Below, one piece after another: positions 1 through 4,787 of a stretch of DNA of 5,112 bases. Location: NCBI GenBank assembly GCA_003135255.1, contig PLAX01000103.1:7021-12132 (forward strand). The letters run 5' to 3'. The translations under genes and the position numbers were made by a program. The notes below the pieces were generated by a model. It was given only the letters and a program-made list of their open reading frames with translations, searched no databases and was not told the DNA's origin. Position 1 is the stretch's first letter. The number at the start of each line of letters is the position of its first letter. Source of the stretch: Candidatus Dormiibacterota bacterium (GTDB lineage: Bacteria; Chloroflexota; Dormibacteria; Aeolococcales; Aeolococcaceae).

Positions 1-168
1 CTAGCGTTTCCAGCCCTCCCGGATGAGTCGCCGGAGGGTTGGCCCGAGCAGCGGCGAGTCATTGGAGTTGTCGGGGGCCGGGATCACGGCCAGAGGGATG
101 CCGTTGGCGTCGACGAGATTCGAACGCTTGGCGCCCTGCTTGGCTCTATTGACTTGTCCTCGGCGCCT
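1..168 (-). pseudogene. IS5-type DDE transposase remnant
   Basis: The minus-strand frame from about 168 down to the TAG at 3-1 encodes a stretch typical of the central DDE domain of IS5-family transposases. The pattern is VNRAKQGAKRS, then VDANGIPLAV, then NDSPLLGPTL, matching the family style 'DRGKQGTKRS..VDGxGIPL....NRHDSPLL.PTL'. Only about 55 residues are recognisable. The usual N-terminal helix-turn-helix part and first catalytic Asp region are absent. After GPTL the frame changes to RRLIREGWKR and stops, where the family continues toward a 'DRGYDS'-like motif. The open frame extends upstream to 225, but those residues (AFWLIATMVAASALSLR) do not look like transposase, so the break is placed near 168. 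It is therefore truncated at one end and frameshifted or stopped at the other, and almost certainly inactive. No terminal inverted repeat is visible inside the window. Family assignment is by motif recall only. Confidence 0.72.
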
Positions 169-202
169 CAAGGAGAGTGCCGAAGCAGCTACCATCGTTG
201 CA

Positions 203-403
203 ATGAGCCAAAAAGCAGGCGTCACACTCGCCGAGGTCGGATTCTTGTTGATCCTGTTTGCCGGTGTCTGGCTCGTCGCCGCTCAGATCCCAGCCTTCAA
301 GATTCCTGTTCAGAGAACGATCGTCGCAGGCATTGCGCTCGCCCTCGCTGGCGTGCTTCTCATCATTGCCACTCACTGGGGTCATTTCGGCGGACCATCC
401 TGA
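203..403 (+). CDS. Small two-segment membrane protein, unknown function
   Basis: This is a 66-residue frame from ATG 203 to TGA 403. Two hydrophobic segments are clear: about residues 10-28 (EVGFLLILFAGVWLVAA) and about 39-57 (TIVAGIALALAGVLLIIAT). They are joined by a short basic loop containing FKIPVQR, followed by a tail ending HWGHFGGPS. This hairpin layout looks like genuine protein rather than random reading. The frame stays open upstream to 23, but that part lies antisense to the transposase remnant, so ATG 203 is preferred. No good ribosome binding site sits at the normal distance; an AGGAGAG at 171-177 is about 25 bases away. Codon third positions are noticeably less GC-rich than in the sulfur genes, which fits a different origin next to an IS scar. 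It is convergent with the TSUP gene. I do not recognise a family. Confidence 0.5.
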   Translation: MSQKAGVTLAEVGFLLILFAGVWLVAAQIPAFKIPVQRTIVAGIALALAGVLLIIATHWGHFGGPS

Positions 404-485
404 ATGTGCCCGGCCCGCCTGCGCCTGGTGCCAACATCTCCACGACCGTCGGACCCCGCTCATTTCCGAAGTGCCCAATTAGCTC

Positions 486-504
486 AGCCGGCCGTCTGGC
501 GGCT
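486..504. terminator. Possible hairpin between convergent genes
   Basis: AGCCG at 486-490 pairs with CGGCT at 500-504. An inner CC/GG pair (492-493 with 498-499) closes a four-base loop and leaves one bulged G at 491. The hairpin touches the TGA of the minus-strand permease gene (506-504) and lies in the 100-base gap between two convergent genes, where a shared terminator would be expected. There is no T-run on either side, so it is not a classic intrinsic terminator. The rest of 404-485 shows no gene or other signal I can support. Confidence 0.22.
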
Positions 505-1349
505 CATAGTGCGACGGCCGAGCGGGCCAGCGTGTAGATGGCGACAGCTACCAGCAGCATAGCGAACCAGCGTTGAAGGGTTGAGGACCGCACTCGGCTC
601 GCCATGTGGTTGCCAGCGACCGCGCCTATCAGGGCCGCCCCCGCAAACGGCAGTGCGACGTGCCACTCAACCCCGGTCGTGGCGAGCCGTGAGGCGAGCG
701 CCTCACCGCAGTTGAGGAAGATCACCAGAAGCGATGTACCGATGGCGACGGGCATCTCGAATCGCAGGGCGAGCACGAGCGCCGGAACGATGATGAACCC
801 GCCACCGACCCCGAAGAACCCTGTCATGAACCCCACCGCCGTTCCAGCGGCGACCACCTTGCCCACCGTCGAGACCTGGGACCCGCTCCCGCGGCCAGGT
901 GGCGGCGTACCTGCGGGCGCCGAGCCTCCGACCGCCGCCCCCGCAGGAGCGTTGCTGTCTGACGACGCGCCGGACCGGCCGCGGCCAGGCGCTCGTGCGG
1001 CTGCCCACAGGCGCCACGCGACAAGCAGCATCACGCCCGCGAACGCCAGGAGAAGAACATCGGGGTTGACCGTCTGGCTCAGACGTGTGCCGAGCAGTGA
1101 TCCCAACACGCCAGCCAGGCCAAACCACAGGCCAGCAGCCACCCGGACACGCCCGGCGCGCCAGTGGCCGACCATGCCGCCGAGGGCAGCCACCCCGACG
1201 ACCACAAGCGAGGTCGCGACCGCCTCTTCCGGGCCGAGACCGACGACGTAGACCAGAGCGGGCACGGCCAGGATCGAGCCGCCGCCTCCCAGGGCACCGA
1301 GTGCCAGCCCGATGATCAGCCCCAGGGGAAGGGCAAGGAGCACCCTCAC
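504..1349 (-). CDS. TSUP (TauE/SafE) family membrane permease
   Basis: This is a 281-residue integral membrane protein of the TSUP superfamily, whose members export or import sulfite, sulfoacetate, thiosulfate and other organosulfur or sulfur anions. The family's internal repeat is visible. Repeat one carries GLALGALGGGGSILAVPAL at about residues 14-32, followed by EEAVATSL. Repeat two carries GFMTGFFGVGGGF at about 173-185, followed by IIVPAL and AIGTSL. Roughly seven to eight hydrophobic segments flank these motifs. The start is GTG 1349 because its GTGA overlaps the TGA of the upstream DsrE2 gene, implying translational coupling; GTG 1343 is an alternative. The open frame runs upstream to 1907, but that extension overlaps the DsrE2 gene and looks like noise. 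An odd feature is the hydrophilic Gly/Ala/Pro/Ser-rich linker between repeats (about residues 118-163), longer than usual for the family. Substrate is not readable from sequence; the DsrE2 and SQR neighbours argue for a sulfur anion. Confidence 0.93.
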   Translation of the reverse strand: MRVLLALPLGLIIGLALGALGGGGSILAVPALVYVVGLGPEEAVATSLVVVGVAALGGMVGHWRAGRVRVAAGLWFGLAGVLGSLLGTRLSQTVNPDVLLLAFAGVMLLVAWRLWAAARAPGRGRSGASSDSNAPAGAAVGGSAPAGTPPPGRGSGSQVSTVGKVVAAGTAVGFMTGFFGVGGGFIIVPALVLALRFEMPVAIGTSLLVIFLNCGEALASRLATTGVEWHVALPFAGAALIGAVAGNHMASRVRSSTLQRWFAMLLVAVAIYTLARSAVAL

Positions 1350-1945
1350 ACCACCGAGCCCAGCGGCACATTGCGCGTTTCCGCGGCCAGACTGGCCGCC
1401 GTCTGAAGCCGGCTCACGGTGATCTCCGAGTGTGCTTCTCTTGCCCACGGCCGGATACCCGTCCGTAGCCGCCGTGGGGGGACTATACCCCCTGGTAACT
1501 CGACGTCCTCGACGAAGTCCCCCTGCGAGTAGCCGAACACGTCCAGCGTCATCTGGCAGGCGATCAGCCGAACCTCCAGCCCACGCGCAGAATCGATCAA
1601 CTCGCCGATCCCGGCGACCTTCTTGCTGCGGTCCTTGCTCTTCATCATGGGCGTCGCCGTCGCGCCGACTCCCGGCAGCCCGAGGACAACATTGCGCATC
1701 GGCAGTGGCATCGGCACCGCCGGATTGCCGAGCGGCGAGACCTTCAGTAGACGCGCGCAATCCTTGTGGATGATGTTCAGGCCGTAGAACGTGAAGAGGA
1801 TCGAGGCCTGTGTGCCTGTCGCCGCCACCCTTGTGGCGAGCATCAGCGGCGGACAGGCCGCCGATGGCTGGGCTTCCGGCCAACCCAGAGGACAAGTTGA
1901 CAACCACGCGGCCGTGTGCTTGGATGCGCGTATTAGCAGAGTCAC
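1346..1945 (-). CDS. DsrE2-type DsrE/DsrF/DrsH-like protein, aberrant ends
   Basis: The core of this 199-codon frame is a clear DsrE2-like (COG2210-type) protein. It has PPLMLATRVAATG at about 32-44, FTFYGLNIIHKD at 51-62, KVSPLGNPAVPMPLP at 68-82, MMKSK at 100-104, and RLIACQMTLDVFG at 126-138. Cys130 in the last motif is the family's conserved cysteine, thought to bind sulfane sulfur. Such proteins occur with SQR, rhodanese, TusA and TSUP genes and are presumed cytoplasmic or membrane-associated persulfide carriers. The expected N-terminal strand ('..VASGTLDKLYP..') is not present in frame. Residues 1-31 look unrelated, while a GTG at 1907 in another frame reads VVNLSSGLAG, suggesting a frameshift. 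After residue 150 (VEL) the usual short ending is replaced by an Arg/Pro-rich tail of about 49 residues. The GTG 1945 start is simply the longest frame and is uncertain; ATG codon 35 is an alternative. The stop TGA (1348-1346) overlaps the permease GTG. Confidence 0.82.
   Translation of the reverse strand: MTLLIRASKHTAAWLSTCPLGWPEAQPSAACPPLMLATRVAATGTQASILFTFYGLNIIHKDCARLLKVSPLGNPAVPMPLPMRNVVLGLPGVGATATPMMKSKDRSKKVAGIGELIDSARGLEVRLIACQMTLDVFGYSQGDFVEDVELPGGIVPPRRLRTGIRPWAREAHSEITVSRLQTAASLAAETRNVPLGSVV
1482..1500. promoter_or_regulatory. Candidate CsoR/CstR-like palindrome
   Basis: The plus strand reads ACTATACCCCCTGGTAACT. It contains TACC-CCCT-GGTA, and one arm (ATACCCCC) matches the well-known half-site of CsoR/CstR-family operators (ATACCCC...GGGGTAT). 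The other arm is degraded and the spacer is shorter than usual. A second ATACCC occurs at 1455-1460. The site lies inside the abnormal tail of the DsrE2 frame, about 130 bases before the permease start. CstR-type persulfide sensors commonly control SQR/DsrE/TSUP/rhodanese genes, which makes the match worth noting. No regulator gene is in the window, and GC-rich DNA makes C-runs common, so this is weak. Confidence 0.2.
1897..1925 (+). promoter_or_regulatory. Weak candidate promoter for the SQR operon
   Basis: A perfect TTGACA at 1897-1902 is followed after 17 bases by TTGGAT at 1920-1925, a poor -10 box. It points toward the leader ORF and SQR gene and would start transcription near 1932. It lies within the first codons of the annotated divergent DsrE2 frame, which would be unusual unless that gene really starts further inside. 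On the minus strand, TAATAC (1935-1930) is a -10-like box without a convincing -35. Confidence 0.25.
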
Positions 1946-2025
1946 TTGCGCTGGCCGGGCCGGCTGTGCGATGCCTGCCTGAACGTGGAGCTTGTCATGA
2001 TCAGCACTCTGTCCGGGCCGTCGCT
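1946..2025. promoter_or_regulatory. Divergent intergenic control region
   Basis: Eighty bases separate the longest DsrE2 start (1945, minus) from the SQR start (2026, plus), so the signals controlling both units must lie here or just inside the flanking frames. It holds a GC-rich palindromic stretch (GGCCGGGCCGGC at about 1953-1964), the GGAG at 1987-1990 and the mini-ORF at 1997-2029. I see no clear promoter hexamers inside it. Confidence 0.35.
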
Positions 2026-2029
2026 GTGA
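1987..2029 (+). CDS. Ten-codon leader ORF with strong RBS, coupled to SQR
   Basis: GGAG at 1987-1990 is followed after six bases by ATG 1997, which opens a frame encoding MISTLSGPSL and stops at TGA 2027-2029 (the coding part is 1997-2029; the span given includes the ribosome binding site). The TGA overlaps the GTG start of the SQR gene as GTGA. The SQR start itself has no Shine-Dalgarno sequence, so ribosomes finishing this peptide could reinitiate on SQR. Alternatives are that it is chance, or that the true SQR start is this ATG and a one-base difference interrupts the frame. The peptide has no Cys, His or repeated residue that would suggest attenuation. Confidence 0.4.
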
Positions 2030-3471
2030 GCCGGGTCGTGGTGCTCGGCGCGGGCGTCGCCGGACACACCGCGGCGTCGTTTGCGCGCCGCTGGCTGGAT
2101 CGCGGCGATAGCGTGACAGTCGTCTCCCCTAAGCCGGACTACAACTGGGTGCCGTCGAACATCTGGGTCGGAGTGGGTCTGCTGAAGCCCGAGAAGGTCA
2201 CGTTCGCGTTGGCCCCGGTCTACGAGCGCGCGGGGATCGAGTTCGTGCAGGCCGCTGCGCGGGAGTTTCACCCGGAAGGCGATGGCGAGGACCGGACCCC
2301 GTACGTCACGGCCGAGAACGCCAACGGTAAGCGTTCCAAGATCCCCTACGACTTCCTGATCAACGCGACAGGCCCGGCGCTGCGGTTCGACAAGACCGAG
2401 GGACTCGGGCCGGATGGGGGGCACAGCCTGTCGGTCTGCCAGCCTGCGCACGCGGCGCAGGCGGCGGCGGCGCTCGACGACGAGGTCGAGCGCATGCGCC
2501 GCGGCGAGAAGCGTCGCTTCCTCGTCGGCATGGGACACGGAACTTGCACCTGCGAGGGAGCCGCCTTCGAGTACATCGTCAACCTTGAGTTCGAGCTGCG
2601 CCACCGCGGCGTGCGTGATCGCGCCGAGCTAACATGGATCACCAACGAGTACGAGCTCGGGGATTTCGGAATGGGCGGGATGCAGCTACGTGGCGGCGGC
2701 TACGTCACCCCGAGCAGCATCTACAGCGCCTCACTGTTCGCCGAACGCAGGATCGACTGGATAACGCGCGCGCACGTCAGTAGGGTCGAGCCCGACCGCG
2801 TCCTGTACGAGACACTGGACGGCTTGCAGGGCGAACAGGGGTTCGACTTCGCGATGTTGCTGCCGCCGTTCTCTGGCGTCGGCCTGCAGGCGTTTGACCG
2901 CGGGGGCGCCGAGATCACCGAGCGCCTGTTTCTTCCCAACGGGTTCATGCGCGTGGACGCCGACTACAGCCCCAGGCCCTACGAGCAGTGGAAAGCGGCG
3001 GACTGGCCGCGCACCTACCAGTCGCCCGAGTACCGCAACGTGTTCGCGGCCGGGATCGCATTCGCGCCGCCACACGCGATCTCGGTGCCGCGCAAGAGCC
3101 CGAACGGCACCGTGATCGCCCCCGCGCCGCCGCGAACCGGAATGCCCTCGGCGATGATCGGCAAGGCAGTCGCAAGGAGCGTCGTGGACATGATCGCCGG
3201 CGCCGATGCGCCCACCCGTACTGCGTCGATGGCGGAGATGGGGGCGGCCTGCATCGCCTCAGCCGGCGCCAACCCGTTCAAGGGCACAGCGGTCTCGATG
3301 ACCGTGTTCCCGATCGTTCCCGACTTCGAGCGCTATCCGGAGCACGGCCGCGACCCGGCGGGCACGTTCGGTGAGATCGGGCTGGCAGGGCACTGGATCA
3401 AGATCATGCTGCACCACATGTTCCTCTACAAAGCGCGCCTGCGTCCCGGCTGGCGCTGGATCCCGGAGTAG
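2026..3471 (+). CDS. sqr: Sulfide:quinone oxidoreductase family flavoprotein
   Basis: This is a 481-residue FAD-dependent oxidoreductase of the SQR family, which oxidises sulfide to sulfane sulfur or polysulfide and reduces membrane quinone. The N-terminal dinucleotide-binding motif is SRVVVLGAGVAGH (GAGVAG at 8-13). A second flavin-site signature, NATGP, is at 113-117, and FAAGIAFAPPH at about 340-350 occupies the usual third FAD motif, with Ile where many relatives have Asp. Cysteines that could form the redox site are Cys138 (SVCQP), Cys174 and Cys176 (GTCTCEG) and Cys409. The sequences GDFGMGG, PPFSGVGL and PPRTGMPS are typical of this longer SQR-like clade rather than the short type I enzymes. 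The C-terminus (about 453-481, HWIKIMLHHMFLYKARLRPGW) looks amphipathic and basic, fitting membrane-surface attachment. GTG 2026 is chosen because the glycine motif follows at the normal distance. Confident for family; whether the substrate is sulfide is inferred from family and neighbours. Confidence 0.92.
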   Translation: MSRVVVLGAGVAGHTAASFARRWLDRGDSVTVVSPKPDYNWVPSNIWVGVGLLKPEKVTFALAPVYERAGIEFVQAAAREFHPEGDGEDRTPYVTAENANGKRSKIPYDFLINATGPALRFDKTEGLGPDGGHSLSVCQPAHAAQAAAALDDEVERMRRGEKRRFLVGMGHGTCTCEGAAFEYIVNLEFELRHRGVRDRAELTWITNEYELGDFGMGGMQLRGGGYVTPSSIYSASLFAERRIDWITRAHVSRVEPDRVLYETLDGLQGEQGFDFAMLLPPFSGVGLQAFDRGGAEITERLFLPNGFMRVDADYSPRPYEQWKAADWPRTYQSPEYRNVFAAGIAFAPPHAISVPRKSPNGTVIAPAPPRTGMPSAMIGKAVARSVVDMIAGADAPTRTASMAEMGAACIASAGANPFKGTAVSMTVFPIVPDFERYPEHGRDPAGTFGEIGLAGHWIKIMLHHMFLYKARLRPGWRWIPE

Positions 3472-3475
3472 CCGC

Positions 3476-3631
3476 ATGGACCCCGACAAGACCCACTACG
3501 TGACCAAGCCCACCAAGCGCACCGTGTTCATGCGCACCTTCCTGCCCTGGCAGGCATGGCGCTTCGCCGTCATCAACATGAAGATGATCGGCATGATCCG
3601 GCTCAGCCACAGAGCCCAGCACCCCAAATAG
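3476..3631 (+). CDS. 51-residue SQR-associated small protein
   Basis: ATG 3476 follows the SQR stop by four bases. It has a good GGAG (3465-3468) seven bases upstream, embedded in the last SQR codons, so the two are co-translated. The product is basic and aromatic: it starts MDPDKTHYVTKPTKRTVFMR, then TFLPWQAWRFAVINMKMIGMIRLSH (residues 21-45), then a short polar tail. The PWQ-x-WRF-x-VIN-x-K core reads like an amphipathic or membrane-surface helix. I recall similar short proteins directly after this SQR clade, but cannot confirm this here. It is most likely a membrane adaptor or accessory subunit of SQR. It has no cysteine, so it is not itself a sulfur carrier. Confidence 0.8.
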   Translation: MDPDKTHYVTKPTKRTVFMRTFLPWQAWRFAVINMKMIGMIRLSHRAQHPK

Positions 3632-3633
3632 CA

Positions 3634-4665
3634 GTGCCGGGCGAGCCGCGCGAGACCTCTCGGAACGGGGTCGACAGGTCACGCGAGGCTCTCAAGGAGT
3701 CCCATCGCCCGGGGTGGCTGACGTCTCGGCCGGCCCGCGCCCTGGTCTGTGCCGCTGGGCTGCTCCTCGGATGGGTCTCAATCCGGCTCGGTCTTCGCTG
3801 GGCCCTGGTCCGCTTCTTTCGTGTTCCCCACGTTCACTCCGGTGCAACTCCCGCCGCGATGGGCCTGGAGGCAGAGGACGTGACCATCTCCGCTCCGGGG
3901 GGGCGCCTGCGCGCCTGGTTCATACCGGCGCGCGCGGCGGGCCCTCAACCGGTTGCATTGGTGCTCCACGGCTGGAGTGGAAGCGCCAGCTCCATGCTCC
4001 CCGTGGCCCCGCCGCTGCACGCTGCGGGCTTCCACGTCCTGCTGCTCGATGCTCAGGGTCACGGGCGCAGTGACGACAGCGACAGCGGCTCCAGCTCCAT
4101 GCCCGGCTTCGCTGAGAACGTCGAGCGCGCTTGCCGCTGGCTACGGAGCAACCCGCGCGTCGAGGCGGAGGGCATCGTCCTCGTGGGCCACTCGGTCGGA
4201 GCTGGTGCCTGCCTGCTGGCCGCCGCCCGTGACCCACGGATCGCCGCCGTCGTCAGCATCTCCTCAATGGCGAATGCCGCCACGTACATGGGGCAGGCGA
4301 TGCGTCGGCACGGTGTGCCCGCGATCGCCATCTCGCTCGTGCTGAGAGAGATCGAGCGCGCCATCGGCATGCGCTTCCCCGAGTTCGCTCCCATCGCCAC
4401 CATCGCGCACTTGCACATGCCGGTGCTGCTGATCCACGGCGCGATCGACTCCGTGATCCCCCTCGCCGACGCGCAGGCGTTGCACCGCGCCGCACCCCCA
4501 GGCACGGATCTCCTGGTCGTCGCCGACGCCGATCACGGTGACATCGACCGCTTTCTCGCGGTGGCTCCGGCGGTGACGGATTTCCTCCGACGGGCGGTCC
4601 AAAGGGAGGAGCCGGCCGCGCCGCCGGTGTCAGCGCATCGGCCCAGCCCGCAACGCGGCGAGTGA
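3634..4665 (+). CDS. Membrane-anchored alpha/beta hydrolase
   Basis: This 343-residue alpha/beta-hydrolase-fold protein is probably an esterase or peptidase-like hydrolase of unknown substrate. After a polar N-terminus, a hydrophobic segment at about 36-53 (ALVCAAGLLLGWVSIRLG) suggests a signal anchor. The catalytic domain begins near residue 75. It has the oxyanion-hole motif HGWSG at 112-116, DAQGHGRS at about 137-144, the nucleophile elbow GHSVGAG with Ser187, the acid Asp272 in GAIDSVIP, and His301 in DADHGD. A cap-like helical insert containing Met and Arg lies at about 209-250. The start is uncertain. GTG 3634, two bases after the preceding stop, is the only usual in-frame start clear of the 51-residue gene but has no ribosome binding site. 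An AAGGAG at 3694-3699 is not followed by an in-frame start. ATG 3556 would overlap the previous gene by 76 bases. It sits in the SQR operon by spacing, but no sulfur role is evident. Confidence 0.85.
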   Translation: MPGEPRETSRNGVDRSREALKESHRPGWLTSRPARALVCAAGLLLGWVSIRLGLRWALVRFFRVPHVHSGATPAAMGLEAEDVTISAPGGRLRAWFIPARAAGPQPVALVLHGWSGSASSMLPVAPPLHAAGFHVLLLDAQGHGRSDDSDSGSSSMPGFAENVERACRWLRSNPRVEAEGIVLVGHSVGAGACLLAAARDPRIAAVVSISSMANAATYMGQAMRRHGVPAIAISLVLREIERAIGMRFPEFAPIATIAHLHMPVLLIHGAIDSVIPLADAQALHRAAPPGTDLLVVADADHGDIDRFLAVAPAVTDFLRRAVQREEPAAPPVSAHRPSPQRGE

Positions 4666-4787
4666 CCCCGCTCCGTACGCCGGACGCCTCTCCTGGAGCA
4701 AGATGACGCCGGTGAGCGATGCCTCCTATGTGAGCGACTGACGCCCGGGGACGACGCCGTCTACCGGACACGAATGGGGGATCAAGG
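4666..4787 (+). other. Intergenic gap with a 12-codon mini-ORF
   Basis: No conserved gene, terminator or convincing promoter is visible in this 122-base gap. It does contain GGAG (4695-4698) four bases before ATG 4703, opening a 12-codon frame (MTPVSDASYVSD) that stops at TGA 4739-4741. With no coupling to the next gene (start 4788), it may be chance. The GGGGGA at 4776-4781 is the likely ribosome binding site of the methyltransferase. Confidence 0.35.

Noticed and set aside
476..550. tRNA-like opening (GCCCAATTAGCTCAGCCGG)
   Set aside because: It resembles a tRNA acceptor and D-arm start, but no anticodon arm, T-arm GTTCGA or pairing 3' acceptor follows, and the segment is the 3' end of the TSUP gene.
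604..1251. Plus-strand 215-codon open frame
   Set aside because: It is antisense to the TSUP gene, with Pro/Arg/Ala/Thr-rich composition typical of shadow frames in GC-rich DNA.
1350..1907. Minus-strand frame extending the permease upstream by about 186 codons
   Set aside because: It overlaps the clear DsrE2 core in another frame and has no recognisable domain except the short VVNLSSG start discussed as a frameshift candidate.
1810..2025. N-terminal extension of the SQR frame
   Set aside because: The FAD glycine motif follows GTG 2026 at the normal distance; the extension overlaps the divergent DsrE2 coding region and shows no family-like sequence.
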